Positions 1-6,343 of a stretch of DNA of 7,315 nucleotides are shown in pieces. The notes under the pieces were generated by a model, which did not search any database, had not been told where the DNA came from, and saw only the letters and a list, made by a program, of their open reading frames with translations. Numbering within the stretch: position 1 is the first letter of the stretch; each line of letters begins with the position of its first letter. The stretch spans positions 1 through 7,315 of the forward strand of contig JACOUK010000034.1 in the NCBI GenBank assembly GCA_016177905.1, in the 5' to 3' direction. The DNA comes from Candidatus Spechtiibacteriota bacterium. GTDB lineage: Bacteria; Patescibacteriota; Minisyncoccia; Spechtbacterales; HO2-43-30. The translations under genes and the position numbers were made by a program.

Positions 1-420
1 GTGCGCTTTATCGGCGATCGGCGCGGATTGCCGCAAGCCCTCGTATCGTCTATGGAGAAAATCGAGCGGGAAAGCGCGTCAAATACCGGAGGGATCTTTG
101 TACCCGCGATAAACTATGGAGGTCGGGATGAACTTGTGCGAGCTTTCCGCAAAATCATAGAAATCGGAGTTCATCCGTCTGCAATGAGCGAGAGTACTAT
201 TACCTGTCACCTTGACACTGCTCGGCTCGCGGATCCAGACCTTATTATCCGCACTGCCGGAGAGGAGCGATTATCCGGTTTTCTTCTCTGGCAGGCGTCA
301 TACGCGGAATTTTACACCTCGGACAAGTATTGGCCAGACTTTTCAAAAAAAGATTTTCGGAGAGCTCTCAAGGTGTACGTTTCTCGCGAAAGAAGATATG
401 GAGGAGACAAGGCTGTGTAA
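1..420 (+). CDS. uppS: Undecaprenyl diphosphate synthase, C-terminal part (5' end outside window)
   Basis: This is a cis-prenyltransferase that condenses isopentenyl diphosphate units onto farnesyl diphosphate to give the C55 carrier lipid for peptidoglycan and other wall polymers. It acts at the cytoplasmic membrane. About 139 residues are present of a family that is usually 230-260 long. The first base is already inside the gene, so the initial GTG is read as an internal Val. Visible family blocks are RFIGDRRGLP near the start, the NYGGRDEL block around residues 39-46, the IPP-pyrophosphate-binding stretch DPDLIIRTAGEERLSGF (about 78-94), LLWQASYAEFY, WPDF, and the terminal SRERRYGG. The N-terminal substrate P-loop with its catalytic Asp lies upstream of the window. 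The gene ends in TAA inside the loop of a terminator, so it is the last gene of its transcript. The usual downstream partner cdsA is absent. The assignment is very secure. Confidence 0.96.
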   Translation: MRFIGDRRGLPQALVSSMEKIERESASNTGGIFVPAINYGGRDELVRAFRKIIEIGVHPSAMSESTITCHLDTARLADPDLIIRTAGEERLSGFLLWQASYAEFYTSDKYWPDFSKKDFRRALKVYVSRERRYGGDKAV

Positions 421-438
421 TCACAGCCTTTTTGTTTT
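409..438 (+). terminator. Rho-independent terminator of uppS
   Basis: A perfect 9-bp stem, AAGGCTGTG (409-417) with CACAGCCTT (422-430), closes a 4-base loop TAAT and is followed by a T-rich tail (TTTTTGTTTT, 429-438). The stop codon TAA (418-420) occupies the loop, so the last three uppS codons form the ascending stem. Confidence 0.93.
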
Positions 439-463
439 GATTTTTTTTCACCCGTGGTATTCT
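437..463 (+). promoter_or_regulatory. Putative sigma70-type promoter for tldD-tldE
   Basis: An extended -10 element, TGgTATTCT (TG at 455-456, hexamer 458-463), lies about 60 bases before the tldD start. A TTGATT at 437-442 is a possible -35 with a short 15-base spacer. The TG extension could compensate for a poor -35. It sits directly after the uppS terminator, where an independent promoter is expected. The exact hexamers are inferred by eye. Confidence 0.5.
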
Positions 464-513
464 ATAAAGCTAGTGTGAGCATGTTTTTTGACAATAGCGC
501 GACAAGGAGAAAG

Positions 514-519
514 AGGAGG
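514..519 (+). promoter_or_regulatory. Ribosome binding site fixing the tldD start
   Basis: AGGAGG lies 7 bases before the ATG at 527. It supports that ATG over an in-frame TTG at 488, which lacks a site at proper spacing and would add 13 residues that do not look like family sequence. Confidence 0.85.
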
Positions 520-526
520 AACGGCA

Positions 527-2101
527 ATGGACATGGAGAAGGCAAAGAAGTTGGCTCACAAAATTTTAGATTCAGCCGCGATGATAAGAGGAATTAAGAA
601 GGGCGGATACGTGGATGTCCGCTGCATGTATGTTGCTCAAGAAGCGATTGCGATGAATAGTACGCTTGTGGAATATCCCAATTGCATGCGCGAGAGCGGG
701 GTTGGCATCCGAGTCCTTCTGAATGGATGTTGGGGGTTTGCAAGTTTCCCGGATTTGAATCAGCCCATGGCGGTTCTTGAAAGCAAAGCGGAAAAAGCTT
801 TGAAGGAAGCGATAGAACTCGCAAGGGTGGCGAAACGGGTGTCGCAGGGTAGAATCACTCTTGCTCCACTCCTTCACGGCGCTGAAGTTTCGCGCTGGGA
901 AACTCCCTGTCAGGTGAATCCTTCAAGCGTAGCGCTTAGCGAAAAGATTCAGGTTCTTGAAAGAGCGAACGAGTCAATGCTGAACGCCTCTAGTTATTTG
1001 AGCGTCGTATATTCCAAATTAAACTTTCGAGGAGTCGATAAGCTGTTTGCTTCCTATGAGAACGGCGCATACCGATTTATTTTTCAGCATTTTTTGACGG
1101 GCGGTATTTCTCTTTATGTCTATGCGAGCGACGGCAATGATGTTCAGCAACGCTCGTATGGTTGTTTCGGAAAAAACATAGGCGGCGGGTTTGAAAGTAT
1201 TGCCGCACTTGACATCGAAACGGCGGCAAGATCAATCGCTGAAGAAGCGGAAGAGCTCCTTTTTGCCGATGAATGTCCGAATGAGGAGCTCGACGTTATT
1301 CTTCTTCCCGATCAATGCTGTCTTCACGTTCATGAGACCGGGCATGGTTTGGAAGGAGATCGTAATTTCGGATACGAAGAAACATACATCGGAGGAACCT
1401 ACGTAGAGGAAGCGCTTCCTGAAATCGGCATGCATCGCTTTGGCTCCGAATCGGTTAATCTTGTTGCTGATGCGACCATGTCGGGCGGATATGGAACATT
1501 CGGGTTTGACGATGAGGGCGTTCCGGCTCAAAAGTTTTTTCTTGTAGAGAAGGGAATACTCAAAAATGTATTGACATCCCGCGAAACGATTGCCCAATTA
1601 AACAATGTGCTTGGGCGCGAATATTTTAGCGGGAGCAACGGCACGATGCGCGCCTATTCATCCTCTCGCGCGCCTCTTATTCGGATGACAAATATTTGTC
1701 TTTTGCCGGGCACAAAAAGTCTTGAAGATTTAATCGCGGATGTGGAGCAGGGCATTATTCTCACCGGTTCGTATTCATGGAGCATGAGTAAAGATAGAAG
1801 AAACTTCGATTTTGGACTGGAAAGGGGAATACTTATCAAAAATGGCAAGAGACAGAAGGTTGTGAAAAATCCGGGATACCGGGGAGATAATATTGCATTC
1901 TGGCATTCCCTGGAGGAAGTTGCGGGAGAAAGTGAATTCGAAATATCCAACATCCCAAATTGCGGCAAGGGGCATCCTGCTCAATACAGGCCGTTGGGTC
2001 ACGGTTCGCCTCCTGCGTTGTTTCGAAATGTGCAGATATATAATCGAATGCCGGATTTCGCTCTGGGGGTGAGAAATGGAAGGAAGAGAAGAGGCGTTTG
2101 A
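527..2101 (+). CDS. tldD: TldD-family zinc metallopeptidase subunit with shortened HExxH motif
   Basis: This is the catalytic half of the TldD/TldE peptidase, a cytosolic heterodimer known in E. coli to degrade unfolded short peptides and to remove leaders from peptide natural products such as microcin B17. The 524 residues compare with about 480 for E. coli TldD. The metal-site region is HVHETGHGLEGD, with H269, E270 and H273. It is followed by FGFDDEGVPAQ, IRMTN, SWSMSKDRRNFDFG, VVKNPGYRG, and PNCGKGHPAQYRPLGHGSPP with the presumed third ligand C479. These blocks match the TldD clade carrying 'KNPNYRG' and 'PNCGKG' motifs. The oddity is that family members have HExxxH (HEAVGH in E. coli) while this protein has HETGH, one residue shorter, so the His-His spacing changes. 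The DNA around it is in frame and the gene is otherwise intact. It is the first gene of a two-gene operon, with tldE starting inside its last codons, and its tail NGRKRRGV is strongly basic. The family assignment is firm; retained activity is inferred. Confidence 0.94.
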   Translation: MDMEKAKKLAHKILDSAAMIRGIKKGGYVDVRCMYVAQEAIAMNSTLVEYPNCMRESGVGIRVLLNGCWGFASFPDLNQPMAVLESKAEKALKEAIELARVAKRVSQGRITLAPLLHGAEVSRWETPCQVNPSSVALSEKIQVLERANESMLNASSYLSVVYSKLNFRGVDKLFASYENGAYRFIFQHFLTGGISLYVYASDGNDVQQRSYGCFGKNIGGGFESIAALDIETAARSIAEEAEELLFADECPNEELDVILLPDQCCLHVHETGHGLEGDRNFGYEETYIGGTYVEEALPEIGMHRFGSESVNLVADATMSGGYGTFGFDDEGVPAQKFFLVEKGILKNVLTSRETIAQLNNVLGREYFSGSNGTMRAYSSSRAPLIRMTNICLLPGTKSLEDLIADVEQGIILTGSYSWSMSKDRRNFDFGLERGILIKNGKRQKVVKNPGYRGDNIAFWHSLEEVAGESEFEISNIPNCGKGHPAQYRPLGHGSPPALFRNVQIYNRMPDFALGVRNGRKRRGV

Positions 2102-3482
2102 AATTGTAACTTGCGCAGAGAGATTGATCCGTGAAAAGGGTTTATTCGGCACAGTTTTGTGGCGCGCGCAGAAGCTTTCCACGTTGCGGTCCGCGAGGAA
2201 TTTTCTCCATCAGCCGACAGTAGCTCGCGAGCAAGCGCTTAAAATTTCTTTGTTCGATGAGAAGAGCAGGGCAGGGAGCGCGACGACTTCTTCGCGAAGC
2301 AGGGAAGCAATTCAAGAATCTTTACAAGAGGCCGAACAGCTTGTTTTATGCGTCGAGCCGTATCCGTACCTTGCAGAACTCATTCTTCAGCCAAAAGAAT
2401 TTCCCGAAGAGCACATGGACGGATGGGATGAAGAAACAGCCGAGGGGGGAATGAAGAAGCGGGAGAGTTTTTTCAAAGAAGCAAAGAAAGCTGTAGATCG
2501 GCTGGGACTGCTTGCTTCTGCGCGATTTTATACGGGCAATATGGAGACTGCGGTGGCAAATACGCTTGGACTTCTCCGCTATCACAGATTTACGATAAGT
2601 TCCTGCGAGTTGACAATGACTGGTGTTCCAAATACAAACTTGAAGCATATCTCGGCATTCGCGGCGCGCTCCGCCAAGGATGTCTGTTCTATTGATTATA
2701 ACGAACTCATACAAGAGGCCGTCGAAAGCGCTATTTTGCAGAAGCACCTTCCGATCGTTGACCCATTTTCTAAAAAGAGAAAGCGTTACAAAGAACTCGA
2801 TGTTATTTTAAGCCCTTACGCGCTCGCAACCTGGCTTACGTGGTTAAACTGGTACGCGTTCAATGGGAATGCTTTATTCAACGAGACGAGTGTCTTGACC
2901 GGCAAGATAGGGCAACTCGTTGTTTCCCAAGATATAAGCATTGTGGATGATTGGCGTTATGATCATATGATACCGGCGCCATTTGACGCCGAAGGATTCA
3001 CTCGCGCACGTGTTCCTATAATCGAAGAAGGAATCGCAAAGGGAGTGGTGTGCGGCGGGGTCGCAAGTAAATGGAGCGGGTTGCCGCGGACCGGCCACGC
3101 ACTGATGAATGATTATACGTGGCCTCTCCACCTTGTCTTTACAGGAGACGATTACACCCTCGACGATTTAATGGAGTCATGTGAACGGCCCACGCTTTTC
3201 ATTACTTCTTTCAACTATCCAAGCATGCCGAATTCGAAAGAAGGAGTGTTTACCGGCACCACGCGCCACGGTACTTTTCTTATCGAAGAAGGGAAGATAT
3301 GCGGCATTGTTCCGCCTCTTCGCTTTATGGAGAGAACACTCGATGTGTTTTCCCGCATCTACATGAAGACAGAGCCGATGATTGTTGTGGAGCAGGACCA
3401 TTACGAAGGCATCGAAGAATCAAGTTACGCGGTTCCCGCGGTAAAAATTGAAAACTTTCATTTCGTGGGAAGCGTTTCGTAA
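2076..3482 (+). CDS. tldE: TldE/PmbA-like partner subunit of the TldD peptidase
   Basis: This is the non-catalytic partner of TldD. In characterised pairs it lacks the zinc motif but is needed to close the peptide channel of the heterodimer. The 468 residues are close to the roughly 450 of E. coli PmbA. There is no HExxxH or HExxH, as expected. Recognisable blocks are ELDVILSPYALATWL and GKIGQLVVSQDISIVDD in the middle, PFDAEGFTRARVPIIEEG, and the C-terminal TLFITSFNY, VFTGTTRHGTFLIEEGKI, PPLRFMER, and VPAVKIENFHFVGSVS. The N-terminal 150 residues are more divergent, with a charged stretch around residues 60-90. The ATG at 2076 lies 26 bases inside tldD, in another frame. A purine-rich GGGGGTG (2064-2070) five bases upstream can serve as ribosome binding site, so translation is probably coupled to tldD and the subunits made in fixed ratio. 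A terminator follows directly. The 'tldE' name is preferred over 'pmbA' because of the pairing. Confidence 0.92.
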   Translation: MEGREEAFEIVTCAERLIREKGLFGTVLWRAQKLSTLRSARNFLHQPTVAREQALKISLFDEKSRAGSATTSSRSREAIQESLQEAEQLVLCVEPYPYLAELILQPKEFPEEHMDGWDEETAEGGMKKRESFFKEAKKAVDRLGLLASARFYTGNMETAVANTLGLLRYHRFTISSCELTMTGVPNTNLKHISAFAARSAKDVCSIDYNELIQEAVESAILQKHLPIVDPFSKKRKRYKELDVILSPYALATWLTWLNWYAFNGNALFNETSVLTGKIGQLVVSQDISIVDDWRYDHMIPAPFDAEGFTRARVPIIEEGIAKGVVCGGVASKWSGLPRTGHALMNDYTWPLHLVFTGDDYTLDDLMESCERPTLFITSFNYPSMPNSKEGVFTGTTRHGTFLIEEGKICGIVPPLRFMERTLDVFSRIYMKTEPMIVVEQDHYEGIEESSYAVPAVKIENFHFVGSVS

Positions 3483-3484
3483 TC

Positions 3485-3515
3485 ACCCGTCCTTATAGCT
3501 TGAGGGCGGGTTTTT
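3485..3515 (+). terminator. Rho-independent terminator of tldD-tldE
   Basis: A 9-bp stem of ACCCGTCCT (3485-3493) with AGGGCGGGT (3503-3511), including one G-U pair, has a 9-base loop and a TTTTT tail (3511-3515). It begins two bases after the tldE stop codon. Confidence 0.92.
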
Positions 3516-3567
3516 GTATATTCAAATCCGCCAGAAGCAATTATTCACCAAATTCCCGGTCCAATAG

Positions 3568-3596
3568 TTGACATATTTAGAGAAACGTGTAATATA
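3568..3596 (+). promoter_or_regulatory. Sigma70-type promoter of the Lon-like gene
   Basis: A consensus -35 TTGACA (3568-3573) is separated by 16 bases from TAATAT (3590-3595), or by 17 from AATATA (3591-3596), with a TG just upstream at 3588-3589. This predicts a leader of about 50 bases. It is the strongest promoter match in the window. Confidence 0.78.
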
Positions 3597-3642
3597 AAAA
3601 GTCGCACATTGACAATATCGAAGTACGCGAAAGTAAAAAGTA

Positions 3643-3648
3643 AGGAGG
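3643..3648 (+). promoter_or_regulatory. Ribosome binding site of the Lon-like gene
   Basis: AGGAGG, within TAAGGAGG (3641-3648), lies 6 bases before the ATG at 3655. It fixes that start, and the first family-like block (VPLSELRWQCD) follows about 15 residues later. Confidence 0.85.
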
Positions 3649-3654
3649 ATTGAG

Positions 3655-6207
3655 ATGTCGCGAAGAAAAGAGGAATGCGGTGATATAAAGGCTTTCGAGG
3701 TGCCTTTGAGCGAATTACGATGGCAGTGCGATGAGGCACGTCTTGGATTTTCAAGTACGGCGGATATTGAGCCATTGGAAGATCATGTATTCATCAATCA
3801 GCCGCGGGCGGAAGATGCCATTGAGACCGGCCTTTCCGTGCCGGGGCATATTTTTTACTTGACTTCTGATGGGGCTATCACCTCTGTTCATCTCGCAAAC
3901 CTTCGCAGGAAAGTTGCCGATCGCCCCCATCCTGAAATTTATGATATCCTCTATGGGCATAACTGTACGCAGCCGGACAAGCCGAAAAAGATTATTCTTG
4001 AAAAAGGCAAGGGAATACCTTTTGCAACGAGCGTAAAAAAGCTTCGCGACGCGCTGAAAGAAGCGATTCCGCGGACTTTGAGCAACGATGAATGTCTTAC
4101 GCGACGTCAGGGAATCCTTGAGCAGGTTCAAGCGCAAATAGAAGAAGCGCGGCAAAATTTTCAAAATGCGCTCGACGATGCGCAATTTGAAACCGAAGAA
4201 CTTGGCCTTGTGCGGTTTTTTATCGCAAGAAACGAGGAGGGGCGCGATATTCCTGACGGGCTTGGAAGCGCAATTATACAGGGATGCGTGGTCCAAAAAA
4301 CTATTCTGCAGGGGCGTGAAGCCTTGGAAGAAAAAGACCTGTGGTATCCGTATTGGCAAACCAAAAAATTTGCCGAACTTTCCTCTGATGAACAAAAAAA
4401 CGCGATTTCAGCAAAAATAGATTCCATAGCGCGGGATTTCAAAATTCCGTACGTACAGATGGTAGCGGAAATTAACGCTCTAAACGACAAAGCCACAGAG
4501 GAGACGCTTGAAGCAAGATCGGGCTTTGTAGATATGGCGTTCCGAAAAGAGTGCGCGGATATACTCAAAGAGTACGGCGAGCCAGTTTTTCCCTTTATTG
4601 ACATGCTGCGCGAGTATACGATCGAGCGCGTTGAGGAACTTTTTCTTTTGCCAGACAGCACTACGCAGAATCCTCAACAGTATTCCAATTCCCAGCAGAA
4701 CGCATTTAGACCAGACCCATTTCTTCCTTTCGAAATAAATGTTTTTGTTGATAACAGCCATACCACAGGCATTCCTATTATTGATGACCGCAACCCGATG
4801 TACGAGAGGCTTTTTGGAGAAATCGTGTCCGTCCCCAATGCGAAAGGTCCTCATTTCAGCGATCACACGATGATTCGCGCGGGAGATTTGAGCAGAGCGG
4901 AGGGAGGGTATCTTATTCTGCCGGCTCGGGCGCTTCTTCAAGATGCTTCTATCTGGAGCCGCTTACGCGCAGTTTTGGAAAGCAAGCGTTTGGATATAGG
5001 AGTAGGCGCGTGGCGGACAGTGACTCCCGAATCCTTACCCGTGCATGTTCGTCTTATTCTCGTGGGGGATAGATTGGCATATAACATTTTCAATTCTCAC
5101 CCATGGCTGCGCGAAGATTTTAACGAGCTTTTTAAGGTCGTCGCGGAGTTTGACCGGACAGCCCCGTTTACAGGGGACACAGCGAGACAGTTCGCGCAAC
5201 TTATGAAGCTGTTCTGTGGGCGGGAAGGCCTTCCCGACGTAAGTTCTGATGGCGTTGCAAAGATTTTCGAGTATAGCGCGCGGCAGGCAGGCGAAAAAAT
5301 ACGACTGCTGCTTGATGCGCGATCTGTCAAAGAAATACTCAACGAAGCAGGGTATCTCGCAAGACAAGAAAATCGGGAAGCCCCTCTTATCAAGGGGGAG
5401 CATGTGGCGCGCGCGCTTCAAAAAAGAGTCTACCGCGTAGATCTTATACGAGAAAAAGTGCATCAATTTATCAAAGATGGCATGTTGTTGATCCAGCTTG
5501 AGGGACGTAAGAAGGAGCAGATAAACGGCCTTGCCGTTTTTACCACTGGCGACTTGCGTTTCGCGATTCCCAAACGCATTACCGCGCGCACGTACGCAGG
5601 CAAACGGGGCATCATCAATATCGAAAGGGAAACTCATTTAAGCGGACCAGTTCACGATAAGGGCGTCTTTCTGTTCGAGGGCTACTTGGGCGGAAAATAT
5701 GCCCGGAATCAGCCCCTCGCCTTTAGCGCGAGCATCTCTTTTGAGCAGGAATACGAAGGGATTGAGGGAGACAGCGCTTCTTCGACAGAGCTGTACGCGA
5801 TTTTGTCCAGTCTTTCAGGATTGCCACTCCGCCAAGACATCGCGGTAACGGGCTCTGTGAACCAGATGGGCGAAATACAGCCGATAGGCGGCGTGAATGA
5901 GAAAATCGAGGGGTTCTTTGATGTCTGTCTGATGTTTGGACTCACTGGCGAACAGGGAGTGATGATTCCGCATCAAAACATACGGAACCTTATGCTTCGG
6001 GATGATGTCATTCAAGCAATCAAGGAAGGAAATTTTCATGTGTATGCTGTGCGAACGATTGACGAGGGAATTGAAATTTTAACTGGTAAGAAGGCGGGCG
6101 CAGAAATAACGAGAGGAGAGCACAAAGGACAATATCCCAAGGGAACTGTGAATTACCTTGTGGATCAGCGTTTGCAGCAGCTTGCGAAGGTCGCCGGAAG
6201 CAATTAA
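3655..6207 (+). CDS. Lon-like (LonC-type) serine protease with degenerate AAA+ domain
   Basis: This is a cytosolic Ser-Lys protease of the Lon-related family whose members start 'VPL..LRW.CD...LGF' and carry a split AAA module with a long helical insert (about 800 residues; here 850). In order: the N-terminal VPLSELRWQCD block (about 16-26), the position of the P-loop (about 66-78), a helical and coiled-coil insert (about 130-340), a Gln/Asn-rich linker (about 338-349), the second half of the AAA fold with DHTMIRAGDLSRAEGGYLIL (403-422), a LID-like segment to about 590, and the protease domain (about 600-810). The dyad is present: S707 in EGDSASS and K750 in GGVNEKIEGFFD. The 43-residue gap equals that of E. 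coli Lon. ATP-binding motifs are gone: the expected GPPGTGRTT reads TSDGAITSV, and the Walker B 'LVLDA' reads LILPA (Pro423). An ATP-independent mode, as known for LonC from Meiothermus taiwanensis, is therefore likely. The gene has its own promoter and terminator. Confidence 0.92.
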   Translation: MSRRKEECGDIKAFEVPLSELRWQCDEARLGFSSTADIEPLEDHVFINQPRAEDAIETGLSVPGHIFYLTSDGAITSVHLANLRRKVADRPHPEIYDILYGHNCTQPDKPKKIILEKGKGIPFATSVKKLRDALKEAIPRTLSNDECLTRRQGILEQVQAQIEEARQNFQNALDDAQFETEELGLVRFFIARNEEGRDIPDGLGSAIIQGCVVQKTILQGREALEEKDLWYPYWQTKKFAELSSDEQKNAISAKIDSIARDFKIPYVQMVAEINALNDKATEETLEARSGFVDMAFRKECADILKEYGEPVFPFIDMLREYTIERVEELFLLPDSTTQNPQQYSNSQQNAFRPDPFLPFEINVFVDNSHTTGIPIIDDRNPMYERLFGEIVSVPNAKGPHFSDHTMIRAGDLSRAEGGYLILPARALLQDASIWSRLRAVLESKRLDIGVGAWRTVTPESLPVHVRLILVGDRLAYNIFNSHPWLREDFNELFKVVAEFDRTAPFTGDTARQFAQLMKLFCGREGLPDVSSDGVAKIFEYSARQAGEKIRLLLDARSVKEILNEAGYLARQENREAPLIKGEHVARALQKRVYRVDLIREKVHQFIKDGMLLIQLEGRKKEQINGLAVFTTGDLRFAIPKRITARTYAGKRGIINIERETHLSGPVHDKGVFLFEGYLGGKYARNQPLAFSASISFEQEYEGIEGDSASSTELYAILSSLSGLPLRQDIAVTGSVNQMGEIQPIGGVNEKIEGFFDVCLMFGLTGEQGVMIPHQNIRNLMLRDDVIQAIKEGNFHVYAVRTIDEGIEILTGKKAGAEITRGEHKGQYPKGTVNYLVDQRLQQLAKVAGSN

Positions 6208-6213
6208 AACTAT

Positions 6214-6250
6214 CAGCCCTTCGACTTCGTTCAGGGCAAGCCCCTCGACT
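6214..6250. repeat. Dispersed palindromic (REP-like) repeat, copy 1
   Basis: GCCCT (6216-6220) pairs with AGGGC (6233-6237) around an inner GAC/GTT mini-stem, followed by AAGCCCCTCGAC. This is a 'CCCTTCGACttcGTTCAGGGC' unit of a widespread interspersed palindrome type. The reverse strand reads as ACPERSRR, a peptide often seen in spurious annotated proteins from such repeats. The second half merges into the adjacent terminator. Compare copy 2 at 6825-6845. Confidence 0.75.
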
Positions 6251-6267
6251 CAAATGCGAGGGGTTTT
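6239..6267 (+). terminator. Rho-independent terminator of the Lon-like gene
   Basis: CCCCTCG (6241-6247) pairs with CGAGGGG (6257-6263) around a 9-base loop and is followed by TTTT (6264-6267). The stem can extend with A6239-T6265 and G6240-T6264. The ascending arm CCCCTCGAC is identical to the start of repeat copy 2, so the terminator may have evolved from the palindrome. Confidence 0.85.
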
Positions 6268-6270
6268 ATA

Positions 6271-6299
6271 TTGCATATGAGACAATACTATGATACATA
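6271..6299 (+). promoter_or_regulatory. Putative promoter of the mini-ORF / 116-aa gene unit
   Basis: TTGCAT (6271-6276), a 17-base spacer, then TACATA (6294-6299) preceded by an extended -10 TG (6291-6292). The predicted start of transcription is near 6305-6307, exactly at the foot of a hairpin. An overlapping TATGAT (6289-6294) is an alternative -10. Confidence 0.6.
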
Positions 6300-6305
6300 A
6301 CTAGG

Positions 6306-6321
6306 TACGGCGCAAGCCGTA
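6306..6321 (+). promoter_or_regulatory. 5'-terminal GNRA-tetraloop hairpin in the leader
   Basis: TACGGC (6306-6311) pairs perfectly with GCCGTA (6316-6321), closing a GCAA tetraloop of the stable GNRA class. It lies between the promoter and the Shine-Dalgarno and would sit at the very 5' end of the transcript. There is no T tract, so it is not a terminator. A role as an mRNA-stabilising 5' hairpin is inferred. Confidence 0.6.
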
Positions 6322-6328
6322 AGTTCTT

Positions 6329-6338
6329 TAAGGAGGTG
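6329..6338 (+). promoter_or_regulatory. Very strong Shine-Dalgarno sequence of the 18-codon mini-ORF
   Basis: TAAGGAGGTG is a 10-base uninterrupted complement to the usual 16S rRNA 3' end and lies 5 bases before the ATG at 6344. It is the strongest ribosome site in the window, yet the ORF it serves is only 18 codons long. Confidence 0.85.
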
Positions 6339-6343
6339 CGAGT

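Noticed and set aside
488..516. TTGACA at 488 and at 3609 as -35 boxes of further promoters
   Set aside because: No -10-like hexamer lies 16-18 bases downstream, and transcripts would start at or past the ribosome binding sites. Kept only as a shared motif.
488..526. In-frame TTG at 488 as the start of TldD
   Set aside because: The extra 13 residues have no family similarity, TTG lacks a ribosome site at proper distance, and AGGAGG is perfectly spaced for the ATG at 527.
527..3482. RiPP (modified peptide) biosynthesis cluster around TldD/TldE, with the 18-residue peptide as precursor
   Set aside because: No YcaO, radical SAM, lanthipeptide or transport gene is in the window, the peptide has no typical core residues (no Cys, few Ser and no Thr), and it belongs to a separate transcription unit.
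3516..3567. A small gene or RNA in the gap after the tldE terminator
   Set aside because: The 52 bases show neither an open frame with a ribosome site nor a stable fold; they look like plain spacer before the promoter.
3751..5637. Several long minus-strand open frames of 150-214 codons antisense to the Lon-like gene
   Set aside because: They lack recognisable proteins and ribosome sites and are mirror frames of a strongly conserved coding region.
6020..6253. Minus-strand reading frame of 77 codons over the end of the Lon-like gene
   Set aside because: It contains ACPERSRR, the familiar artefact of translating this palindromic repeat, and otherwise shadows the conserved protease gene.
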